A stretch of 6,009 nucleotides of DNA from Actinomycetota bacterium (GTDB lineage: Bacteria > Actinomycetota > Actinomycetes > Streptosporangiales > Streptosporangiaceae). Shown here piece after piece: positions 1 through 5,203 of the stretch (its first letter is position 1; the number at the start of each line of letters is the position of its first letter). The notes under the pieces are model-generated. The model was given only the letters and a program-made list of their open reading frames with translations. It had not been told where the DNA came from and did not search any database. Made by a program: the position numbers and the translations under genes. The stretch spans positions 1,611 through 7,619 of the forward strand of contig PMOU01000204.1 in NCBI GenBank assembly GCA_003161205.1. The letters run 5' to 3'.

Positions 1-1128
1 AATCTGGGCGCAACCCTCGCCGACCAGGCCGGGTTGTCAGGCACCGACCTGGGCATCGGACTGGCCATCATGCGCCTGGCGTCGCTGGGGGCCCTGCCCA
101 TCACCGGCCTGGCCGACCGCTTCGGCCGCCGGAGGATGCTGCTGGTCACGGTGGGCCTGGGGCTGGCCATGACGGCACTGGCCGCGGCCAGTCCCAGCTA
201 CTGGTGGTTCGTGGCTATCTTCGCCAGCGGGCGTCCCCTGCTCAGCGCCACGAATGCACTGGCTCAGGTCACTGCGGCCGAGCAGACCGGCTCGGCTGAC
301 CGGGCCAAGGCCGTGGCGCTGATCGCCGCCGGGTACGGCACCGGCGCGGGGGTCGTCGCCATCGTGCACAGCCTGGCCGAACGCGCGATCGGGTTCCGCG
401 GCGTCTTCATCCTGGCGCTGGTCCCGCTGGCCTTGCTGCCCCTGCTCGGGCGCTGGATCACCGAGCCCGACCGGTTCGCCGTCGCCGCCGCCGGATCCTC
501 ACATCCGATGCCGGTCCTCGGGGCCGTGGCGCCCCCCTTCCGGCGGCGCCTGGTGGTGATCGCGGTTCTGGCCTTCGCCGTCTCGGTCATTACCGGGCCG
601 GCCAACAGCTTCGTCTTCCTGTTCGCGCAGGATTTCCTCCACCAGCGCGGCATCGTGACCGCGGCCATGGTCATCGGCGCGGGCGTCGCCGGGCTGGCCG
701 GACTCCTGGCCGGCCGGTGGCTGGCGGACCACGTGGGCCGGCGCCTGACCGGCGCGCTGGCCATGGTGGCCGTGGCCCTGTTCGCCACCCTGACCTACAC
801 CGGCTCGACCCCGGCGCTGCTGACCGGCTACATCCTGGGCGTGTTCGCCGGCTCGGTATTCGCCCCGGCCGCCGGGTCGCTGGTCAACGAGTTGTTCCCC
901 ACGTCGGTGCGGGCTTCGGTGGCGGGCTGGTCGCTGGCGGCCGGGGTGCTCGGCGCGGTGGCCGGCCTGGTCATCTTCGGCGCGGTCGCCGAGGCCGTCC
1001 ACCGGTTCGCGGTGGCGGGGCTGGTCACCTTCTTGCCGGCGGCGCTGGTCATGGCGCTGTTCTGGCTGCTCCCCGAGACCCGGGGAGCCGAACCGGAGGA
1101 TCTGTGGTCCGCTCCCGTACCGGCCTAG
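1..1128 (+). CDS. MFS transporter, 5'-truncated by window edge
   Basis: This is a major facilitator superfamily membrane transporter, probably a proton-coupled symporter or exporter; the substrate cannot be read from the sequence. The frame is open from base 1 (first codons read NLGATLADQAGL) to a TAG at 1126-1128, so the start and first membrane helix lie upstream; a TTG at 34 is internal, not the true start. The 375 visible residues contain the family's loop 2-3 signature GLADRFGRRR at about residues 36-45 and its degenerate second-half copy GRWLADHVGRR at about 238-248. Long Ala/Val/Leu/Gly hydrophobic stretches make up about eleven of the expected twelve helices. The C-terminus (LLPETRG, then a short acidic tail) is typical. 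Its stop shares the bases CTAG with the stop of the TetR fragment on the opposite strand, so the two genes converge with no spacer. Family assignment is secure; substrate is unknown. Confidence 0.93.
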   Translation, partial: NLGATLADQAGLSGTDLGIGLAIMRLASLGALPITGLADRFGRRRMLLVTVGLGLAMTALAAASPSYWWFVAIFASGRPLLSATNALAQVTAAEQTGSADRAKAVALIAAGYGTGAGVVAIVHSLAERAIGFRGVFILALVPLALLPLLGRWITEPDRFAVAAAGSSHPMPVLGAVAPPFRRRLVVIAVLAFAVSVITGPANSFVFLFAQDFLHQRGIVTAAMVIGAGVAGLAGLLAGRWLADHVGRRLTGALAMVAVALFATLTYTGSTPALLTGYILGVFAGSVFAPAAGSLVNELFPTSVRASVAGWSLAAGVLGAVAGLVIFGAVAEAVHRFAVAGLVTFLPAALVMALFWLLPETRGAEPEDLWSAPVPA

Positions 1129-1360
1129 GCCGTGCCGTCGCGCAGGAAGAGCAGCGCGGTGTCCAGCGCGGCTTCCAGGTGCTGGCTGCTGCCGGTGGAC
1201 ATCAGGATCGTCACCCCGCCCTGGATGGCCGCGACGATCGCGGCGGCGGTGCGGGCGGCGTCGAGCGCTGGTGAGATCTGCCCCGACTGCTGCATCCCGG
1301 TGATTCCCGCCTGCAGGGCGCTTTGCCATTGCTGGATGAGCCGCCCGGTGACGGCCTGGG
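1125..1360 (-). pseudogene. C-terminal fragment of a TetR-family regulator (5' part missing)
   Basis: On the minus strand, the frame ending in TAG (complement of 1125-1127) reads GRLIQQWQSALQAGI, then an AARTAAAIVAAIQGGVTIL segment, then HLEAALDTALLFLRDGTA. This is the typical end of a TetR ligand-binding domain: amphipathic helices with an A-x-x-QGG-x-x-L core and a closing LEAALDxAL helix. Only about 75-80 residues remain of the usual 190-210, and the DNA-binding N-terminal half is absent. Upstream, the frame runs into QOR sequence read backwards and stops at 1398-1400, with no start or HTH. It is therefore a remnant that cannot bind DNA. It converges with the MFS gene, suggesting the lost regulator once lay between that gene and a divergently read oxidoreductase. 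The right-hand limit is approximate (about 1350-1365). A complete gene in another frame is not possible here. Confidence 0.78.
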
Positions 1361-1785
1361 CGGCGGGCGCCGACGAGGTCCTGGTGTCAACCGGTGATCA
1401 GTTCGTCCAGCCCGTGCTCGACCTGACGTCGGGGCAAGGCGTGCACACCGTCTTCGACGGCGGCGGTGAGACCACGTTCTGGGCTTCCACGCGGGTCACT
1501 CGCCGGCACGGCACCGTCCTGTACTACGGGGCCGTCATCGGCCAGGCGCCGGTGGTCAACCTGCGGCAGCTGCCGAAGAGCATCAAGGTCTGCTATCCCA
1601 CTTTCCTCGACCACGTGCCCACGCGCGAAGCGCTGCTGGCGCACTCGGCCGAGTTGTTCGACCTCATCAAGAGCGGCCGGCTCACGATCGAGATCGGCGG
1701 CCGTTACCCGCTCGCTGACGCGGCCCAGGCCCACCGTGACCTGGAGTCGCGAGCGACCACTGGCAAGCTCCTGCTGCTGCCCTGA
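1357..1785 (+). pseudogene. C-terminal fragment of a QOR-type NAD(P)H:quinone oxidoreductase (zinc-type alcohol dehydrogenase superfamily)
   Basis: From about 1360 the plus frame reads GADEVLVST, then LTSGQGVHTVFDGGGETTF, RHGTVLYYGAVIGQAP, and ends YPLADAAQAHRDLESRATTGKLLLLP with TGA at 1783-1785. These are the second half of the Rossmann domain and the closing strand of the zeta-crystallin/QOR family, NADPH-dependent quinone or enone reductases. Only about 140 of some 320-330 residues are present. The catalytic N-terminal domain and the AxxGGVG nucleotide-binding loop are missing. The open frame does extend left to a GTG at 1132, but those ~75 residues are the antisense of the TetR fragment and resemble no protein; that GTG also lacks a Shine-Dalgarno. 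I therefore read a truncated gene joined to foreign sequence, not a 217-residue protein. Whether the composite frame is translated cannot be told from sequence. Confidence 0.8.
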
Positions 1786-1809
1786 CCCGAGGAATTGCGG
1801 CCACGGCCG

Positions 1810-1830
1810 GCGCGGTTGTACTGACCGCGC
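1810..1830. repeat. 7-bp GC-rich hairpin after the QOR fragment, possible terminator without U-tract
   Basis: GCGCGGT (1810-1816) is followed by a 7-base loop and its exact complement ACCGCGC (1824-1830). It lies 24 bases after the QOR-fragment stop and 20 bases before the -10-like hexamer of the TetR gene. No T-run follows on the plus strand, so if it terminates transcription it does so in the loose actinobacterial manner. It could instead be a protein-binding site upstream of the TetR promoter. Confidence 0.4.
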
Positions 1831-1850
1831 GGAGTGTTACCGGCTCCGGC

Positions 1851-1856
1851 TAATAT
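1851..1856 (+). promoter_or_regulatory. Candidate -10 hexamer for the TetR gene
   Basis: TAATAT sits in an AT-rich patch that stands out from the surrounding GC-rich DNA, 26 bases before the chosen ATG, and its last T is the first base of the operator. No convincing -35 exists at 17-18 bases upstream (TTGTAC at 1816-1821 is too far), so the assignment rests on position and the hexamer alone. The overlap with the operator fits simple repression of this promoter. Confidence 0.45.
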
Positions 1857-1871
1857 AGACCGACCGGTCTA
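1856..1871. promoter_or_regulatory. TetR-family operator TAGACC-N4-GGTCTA
   Basis: TAGACC (1856-1861), spacer GACC, GGTCTA (1866-1871) form a perfect 6+6 inverted repeat. It begins on the last base of the -10-like hexamer, and its final A is the first base of the AGGAGG ribosome-binding site. The half-sites and 4-base spacing have the form I recall for the NemR box and for operators preceding many self-regulating TetR genes. Its position predicts autorepression by the product of the gene beginning at 1882. Whether the same site recurs elsewhere in the genome cannot be seen here; I find no second copy in this window. Confidence 0.8.
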
Positions 1872-1876
1872 GGAGG
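1871..1876 (+). promoter_or_regulatory. Ribosome-binding site that fixes the TetR start at 1882
   Basis: A full AGGAGG lies five bases before ATG 1882. The in-frame GTG at 1876 overlaps this site by its first base and so cannot be served by it. The ATG is therefore the better start, two residues shorter than the longest frame. Confidence 0.8.
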
Positions 1877-1881
1877 TGCCC

Positions 1882-2583
1882 ATGCCCAGCGACGTGGCTG
1901 GTACGGTGCCCAGCGCTGCCCGGGAGAAGGCCGGACCGGGCCGCCCCAAGGGCAGCGGCCAGGCGGGGGCAGGGACGGAACCGGCCGCGCGTCCTTCGCC
2001 CCGGGAGCGGCTGCTTGAGGCGGCAGATGAGCTGTTTTACGCCGAGGGGGTGCACAGTGTCGGGATCGACCGGATCATCGAGCGGGCCGATGTCGCGCGG
2101 GCCTCGCTCTACAGCACCTTCGGCAGTAAGGACGAACTGGTCCGCGCGTATCTCGAGCACCGGATGGACATCTCGACCGCCAGGTTGCGGGCGGCGGTGG
2201 CGGCGCATGACGATCCGCGTGAGCGCCTGCTGAGCGTCTTCGACGTACAGGCCGCGCTCTTTGCCCGCTCCGGTTATCACGGCTGCGCGTTCAACCGGGC
2301 CGCGGCCGAGGCGCGTCCCGGCACCGCCGCCGCCGAGGTTCCCCAGGCGTACCGGCACTGGCTCCGGGACCTGTTCCAGGAACTGGCCGCCGCGGCCGGG
2401 GCACCCGACCCGGTTCTGCTCGGCAGTCAGCTTCACCTGCTCTATGACGGCGGGATGCAAGCCGCGAACCTGGACCAGAACACGACGATCGCCGCGGCCT
2501 CCCGGGCGGCGGCCGGGGCGCTCCTGGATGCTGCCCTGGCCAGCGCCGCCGGCAGCCCGGCTCACGTTCATGCCGTCAGCTGA
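1882..2583 (+). CDS. TetR/AcrR-family transcriptional regulator, NemR-like single-cysteine type
   Basis: This is a dimeric DNA-binding repressor of 233 residues. Residues 1-38 are a low-complexity Gly/Pro/Ala tail with an AT-hook-like PGRPKG at 19-24, an extension many TetR proteins lack. The HTH domain spans about 41-90: RERLLEAADELFYAEGVHSVG, IDRIIERADVARASLYSTFGSKDELV, with recognition helix about 71-80. The ligand-binding domain fills the rest and ends naturally in the ALLDAALASA helix. The only cysteine is Cys135, in SGYHGCAFNRAAAE; in E. coli NemR the sensing cysteine sits in a comparable SGC...AE stretch. Many TetR proteins share a GC at this spot, so redox or electrophile sensing is a hypothesis. 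The gene is preceded by a palindromic operator touching its RBS, implying autoregulation, and followed directly by a short-chain dehydrogenase remnant, perhaps its former target. Family is certain; ligand and regulon are not known. Confidence 0.92.
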   Translation: MPSDVAGTVPSAAREKAGPGRPKGSGQAGAGTEPAARPSPRERLLEAADELFYAEGVHSVGIDRIIERADVARASLYSTFGSKDELVRAYLEHRMDISTARLRAAVAAHDDPRERLLSVFDVQAALFARSGYHGCAFNRAAAEARPGTAAAEVPQAYRHWLRDLFQELAAAAGAPDPVLLGSQLHLLYDGGMQAANLDQNTTIAAASRAAAGALLDAALASAAGSPAHVHAVS

Positions 2584-2720
2584 GGACGATCCCGGACGCG
2601 CTGCGCCTGTTCCTTGGCGAGGCGCCGCTCGGCATCGCGACCGCGGATTATGAGTCCAGGCTGGCAATCTGGCGTGAATGGCAGCCGGTGGCCGCGGCCG
2701 CCCAGGGCAGCGCGAAGTAA
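2583..2720 (+). pseudogene. C-terminal remnant, probably of a short-chain dehydrogenase/reductase
   Basis: Beginning at the TetR stop but in a different frame, about 46 codons read RTIPDALRLFLGEAPLG, then YESRLAIWREWQPVAAAAQG, ending SAK-TAA at 2718-2720. About 87% of codons end in G or C and alternative frames are worse, so this was coding DNA. The pattern ALRLFLG, a spacer helix, then R-x-x-x-W-x-x-W/V resembles the common C-terminus of actinobacterial SDR oxidoreductases (P-x-RL-x-LG ... W-x-x-V). No start codon with an RBS and no Rossmann motif precede it; the frame runs back into the TetR gene without coding character. I infer a gene that lost its 5' part. TetR-SDR pairs are common, so it may be the lost partner of the upstream regulator. 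The coding signature is firmer than the family call. Confidence 0.5.
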
Positions 2721-2725
2721 CGCGA

Positions 2726-3589
2726 TCAGGGCAGTCCGAGAAAGCTCTCGCGCGCATCGCTCAGCCAGTCCTGGATCGGGCGGGGATCGGCGCCGGTTAT
2801 CTCACGCACGGTCGCGGTTACCGTGCTCGCGCCACCCTGCCGGATCCACTCGAACAGCTCTAGAGTGCCGTCGGCATTCCACTGGCTCATCCCGCTGGCC
2901 AGCAGGAGCTCTCGCGCGTACTCGGCCGGCTCGTCCTCGTAGTCAACCTCCCGGGCGAAGACGGCCGAGATACGCGCGGCCACGTCCGCGTACCCCAGTG
3001 CCTCCGGCCCGGTCAGCACGTACGTCTCGCCGTCATGGCCCTCGCTGGTGAGAACCCGGGCCGCGACCGCGGCGACGTCGGCAGCCGCCACGAACCCGAC
3101 CGTGCCCTGGCCCGCGGGCGCGGCGATCGTGGCCTTCTCGCGGATAGCATCCGCGGCGGCCAGGAGGTCCTCCATGTAAAGGGAGGGTGCCAGGTAGGTC
3201 ACCGGGAGGCCGAGGGCGTCCAGGTGCGCAGCTACCTGCCGGTGGCTGCGCATGAAACGCACCTCGCAGCCAGGGTCCTGGAAGCCGTCCGCTGAGATCT
3301 TGACGATGTGCGGCTGGTGGCCGGCGGCCGCGAGCGCGTCGATGAACACCGTCTCCAGCCCGGCTTGCTCATCGTCTGCGGGGCTCAGCAGGAAGACCTG
3401 GTCGAAGTCCCGCAAGATCTGCGCGGGCGGCGGATCGTCGAAGGACGCCACCACGTATCGCGGCGTCCCCGGCAGGTCAGCGGCCTTCGCCTCGACCCGT
3501 ACCATCGCGGTGGTTTCTGCACCCATGTCAGCCAGCGCCTCGAGCAGGCGATAGCCGACTCGTCCGGTCGCTCCCGTCACCAAAATCAT
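2726..3589 (-). CDS. NmrA/QorB-like NAD(P)-binding oxidoreductase (atypical SDR)
   Basis: This 287-residue soluble protein starts MILVTGATGRVGYRLLEALA, the GxTGxxG dinucleotide loop of the NmrA/TMR-like atypical SDR group (residues 6-12). Arg31 ends strand 2 (AMVR), as is common in NADP(H)-preferring members. Other family landmarks are the FDQVFLLSP strand, the segment VTYLAPSLYMEDLL, and the C-terminal ITGADPRPIQDWL...FLG typical of QorB-like proteins. There is no classical YxxxK pair, as expected for this group, whose members act as quinone/carbonyl reductases or as redox sensors without catalysis. Length matches the family. ATG at 3589 is preceded by AAGG seven bases upstream. It lies 19 bases after the stop of the upstream minus-strand gene, so both are probably one transcript. 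It converges on the SDR remnant with only five bases between stops. The substrate is unknown. Confidence 0.88.
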   Translation of the reverse strand: MILVTGATGRVGYRLLEALADMGAETTAMVRVEAKAADLPGTPRYVVASFDDPPPAQILRDFDQVFLLSPADDEQAGLETVFIDALAAAGHQPHIVKISADGFQDPGCEVRFMRSHRQVAAHLDALGLPVTYLAPSLYMEDLLAAADAIREKATIAAPAGQGTVGFVAAADVAAVAARVLTSEGHDGETYVLTGPEALGYADVAARISAVFAREVDYEDEPAEYARELLLASGMSQWNADGTLELFEWIRQGGASTVTATVREITGADPRPIQDWLSDARESFLGLP

Positions 3590-3608
3590 GCCGCTACCTT
3601 ACTGCCTT

Positions 3609-4514
3609 CTATATCCGGATTCTGGCTGCCTGGCGCCGTTGGGGGTCGAGCGACATGATGGCCAGGGGCGGCCGGGCGTGACGCTCGCTGGCCAGGGAGA
3701 ACCTGGTGATGGCGGTGCCGATAAGGCTTGCCTCCACGATGTGGTCATGGCGGCCTACCTGTGCCGGGCAGTCTCGCTCGCGCACCCGCATCTGGCTGGC
3801 GGCGATCACCACGCCCTCGGCGCCGAACCGCGTGACGTCACCTTCCAGCTGGCGCCTGGCGTCGTGCCGCGCCTCGGTGACGAGTTCGGTCCAGCCCGCG
3901 ACCTCGGTGTTGCCGGACCGCCAGCGAGTCTGGCGGGCGGTATCCCGGTCGTCGTGGCGCGACCCGATCGAGATGCCGAGCACGAGCCCCGCCGGTACCC
4001 AGCCCGTCACGATCAGCTTGGCGAATTCCTGTCCGGTCAGGTCACAGCTGAAGGGCACGGGCGGTCCGGGCCCGCCGCCCGGCGCGCGGACCGCGGTGCC
4101 GATGGCCGTGAACTGAGCCCCCCCGAGGGGGAGCGACCACCGGGACAGCCGGACGGCCACCACTCCGTGCCCGCCAAGCTCCGCGCACTCGGTGATCATC
4201 CGGTCGATGGCCGTGTGCCGGGCCTGGTACCTGGCCTGCACCAGCGGGCCGAACGACCCTGATTCTTCCCGTCCGGACACCTGAGTCGCGGGCCGGGGCG
4301 GCGTCTGGGCAGCGGACGGCCGCCAGGTCCCGGGGCAGCTGTAGCCGGTGTACCCGACGGTGTAGACGGCGGCGCCGAACACCTGGCCGACGGGTTCGAA
4401 GCCCGCGCCGCGGATGGCCGCGAACTCATCAGCGGTCAGCGCGGACCCCCACGTTCCGCTGGACCGGATGCCCGCCATCCGAGCCCGGACGGCGGGCGGC
4501 AGCTGGTCGTTCAC
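3609..4514 (-). CDS. Protein with two YbjQ/UPF0145-like (heavy-metal-binding domain) repeats
   Basis: The 301-residue product is built from two related halves. Copy 1 begins LTADEFAAIRGAGFEPVGQVFGAAVYTVG (26-54) and copy 2 LTGQEFAKLIVTGWVPAGLVLGISIG (159-184). Each is followed by a long helix of the type LVxxARxxARxxxxxxxxxxGAxGVVxxR (about 91-122 and 211-243) and a closing strand SLIGTA-like (135-143, 261-272). This is the fold pattern of YbjQ/UPF0145 proteins, often named heavy-metal-binding domain proteins although the function is not established; single-domain members are about 105 residues. There is no signal peptide or membrane helix. Cysteines at 60, 110, 157 and 249 do not form an obvious metal site. 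The start is GTG at 4514 with a poor RBS; ATG at 4478 (Met13) is an alternative. It is the first gene of a probable operon with the NmrA-like gene and is divergent from mgsA. Confidence 0.72.
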   Translation of the reverse strand: MNDQLPPAVRARMAGIRSSGTWGSALTADEFAAIRGAGFEPVGQVFGAAVYTVGYTGYSCPGTWRPSAAQTPPRPATQVSGREESGSFGPLVQARYQARHTAIDRMITECAELGGHGVVAVRLSRWSLPLGGAQFTAIGTAVRAPGGGPGPPVPFSCDLTGQEFAKLIVTGWVPAGLVLGISIGSRHDDRDTARQTRWRSGNTEVAGWTELVTEARHDARRQLEGDVTRFGAEGVVIAASQMRVRERDCPAQVGRHDHIVEASLIGTAITRFSLASERHARPPLAIMSLDPQRRQAARIRI

Positions 4515-4553
4515 GCTGCCAGCCTAAGCTTCCGCTCTGCTGCGACACCGTGC

Positions 4554-4570
4554 CACGGCCAGCGGCCGTG
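4554..4570. repeat. GC-rich hairpin in the leader of the YbjQ-like gene
   Basis: CACGGCC (4554-4560), loop AGC, GGCCGTG (4564-4570) gives a perfect 7-bp stem with a 3-base loop. It lies 40 bases upstream of the GTG of the minus-strand YbjQ-like gene and would be in its 5' leader if transcription begins in the AT-richer patch to the right. It could be an RNA structure affecting translation, or a barrier between the divergent genes. No T-run follows on either strand. Confidence 0.45.
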
Positions 4571-4577
4571 CATTCAT

Positions 4578-4606
4578 ACATGACTATTGGTCATGTCTTT
4601 CACATG
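4578..4606. promoter_or_regulatory. Array of three ACATG half-sites forming two overlapping inverted repeats
   Basis: ACATGAC (4578-4584), five bases, GTCATGT (4590-4596) is a perfect 7+7 inverted repeat. Its right arm also pairs with the next element: CATGT (4592-4596), five bases, ACATG (4602-4606). Equal 5-base spacings and alternating orientation look like a cooperative regulator-binding site rather than chance. It sits in a distinctly AT-richer patch midway between the divergent YbjQ-like and mgsA genes and overlaps one candidate -35 of mgsA. The binding protein is unknown; the half-site differs from the TAGACC operator upstream of the TetR gene. Confidence 0.5.
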
Positions 4607-4628
4607 TTCTCGTCATTTGACGCATAGT
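4599..4628 (+). promoter_or_regulatory. Candidate mgsA promoter (two alternatives)
   Basis: The better spaced candidate is TTCACA (4599-4604) with CATAGT (4623-4628), 18 bases apart, matching 5/6 and 4/6 of the vegetative consensus. A second is TTGACG (4617-4622) with GAGACT (4640-4645), 17 bases apart; its -35 is the right arm of the small inverted repeat CGTCA-TT-TGACG (4611-4622). Either would give a short leader before ATG 4687. Placement is inferred from motifs only. Confidence 0.4.
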
Positions 4629-4686
4629 TCGCTAGCGCTGAGACTAGCCAGTGAAGACGAACCCTCGAACATCCGAAAGGATTGAC

Positions 4687-5163
4687 ATGCCCGACCACGC
4701 ACCGGTGCCCGCTGGGCGGCGGATTGCCCTGATCGCGCACGACAACAAAAAGCAGGACATGCTCGAGTGGGCCGAGTACAACCTGGACCTGCTCGCCGGC
4801 CATGAGCTATACGCGACGGCCACCACCGGTCATCTCCTGCAAGAGCAGCTCGCACTGCCGGTTACCTGCTTCCGCAGCGGCCCCTTCGGCGGTGACCAGC
4901 AAATCGGCGCCCGCATCGCAGAGGGCGAGATCGATCTGCTGGTGTTCTTCTGGGATCCGCTGGAGCCACATCCGCATGACCCGGACGTCAAGGCCCTGCT
5001 CCGGGTCGCGGTCGTCTGCAACATCCCGGTCGCCTGTAACCGGGCCACCGCGGATTTCATGATCTCCTCGCCGCTGATGAGCCGCATCCACCAGGAGTGG
5101 GACCCGGCGTCCAGCCAGGCCCGTCACAATCAGGCTGCCCTGACCGTGGCCCGGGCCAGTTGA
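4687..5163 (+). CDS. mgsA: Methylglyoxal synthase
   Basis: The enzyme converts dihydroxyacetone phosphate to methylglyoxal and inorganic phosphate in the cytosol, a bypass off glycolysis that relieves sugar-phosphate build-up but makes a toxic electrophile. The 158 residues align along nearly the full length of E. coli MgsA (152 residues). [10 protein letters not shown] carries His18, Asp19 and Lys22; ATATTGHLL is the phosphate-binding loop; [12 protein letters not shown] holds Asp70, the catalytic base equivalent (E. coli Asp71); [20 protein letters not shown] holds Asp90, His97 and Asp100; [14 protein letters not shown] follows. All expected active-site residues are present. ATG 4687 is chosen because GAAAGGA (4675-4681) lies five bases before it and the homologous part begins just after; an upstream in-frame GTG at 4651 would add 12 unrelated residues and has no RBS. 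It is transcribed alone, divergent from the YbjQ-like gene. Confidence 0.96.
   Translation: MPDHAPVPAGRRIALIAHDNKKQDMLEWAEYNLDLLAGHELYATATTGHLLQEQLALPVTCFRSGPFGGDQQIGARIAEGEIDLLVFFWDPLEPHPHDPDVKALLRVAVVCNIPVACNRATADFMISSPLMSRIHQEWDPASSQARHNQAALTVARAS
5147..5158. repeat. 12-bp perfect palindrome at the 3' end of mgsA
   Basis: TGGCCCGGGCCA is self-complementary with no loop and lies over the last codons of mgsA, just before its stop. Without an unpaired loop it is a poor terminator, and GC-rich coding DNA makes such palindromes by chance. It is recorded because no better terminator follows mgsA. Confidence 0.25.
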
Positions 5164-5203
5164 CACCTTCCGCACGTCAGCAGGCTTCCCGCAGGCTCGC
5201 AGC

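Noticed and set aside
499..1329. Long minus-strand frame (276 codons) under the MFS gene
   Set aside because: The product is Arg/Gly/His/Gln-rich low complexity, the mirror image expected opposite GC-rich coding DNA; the plus frame has clear MFS motifs and helices.
1125..1860. Insertion sequence as the cause of the broken genes
   Set aside because: No transposase coding, terminal inverted repeats or target duplication seen at the fragment edges; simple deletion explains it better.
1837..2757. Minus-strand 306-codon frame opposite the TetR gene
   Set aside because: Compositional shadow; no domain, no RBS, and it spans the operator and two other features.
2614..3051. Plus-strand frames running through the SDR remnant into the NmrA-like gene
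   Set aside because: Arg/Pro/Ser-rich, poor third-position G/C, and antisense to a conserved Rossmann protein over most of their length.
3588..4262. Plus-strand frame opposite the YbjQ-like gene
   Set aside because: Codon bias and internal repeat structure support the minus strand; the plus product is low complexity.
4651..4686. Upstream GTG start for mgsA
   Set aside because: It would place the AAAGGA ribosome-binding site inside the coding region and add 12 residues absent from the family.
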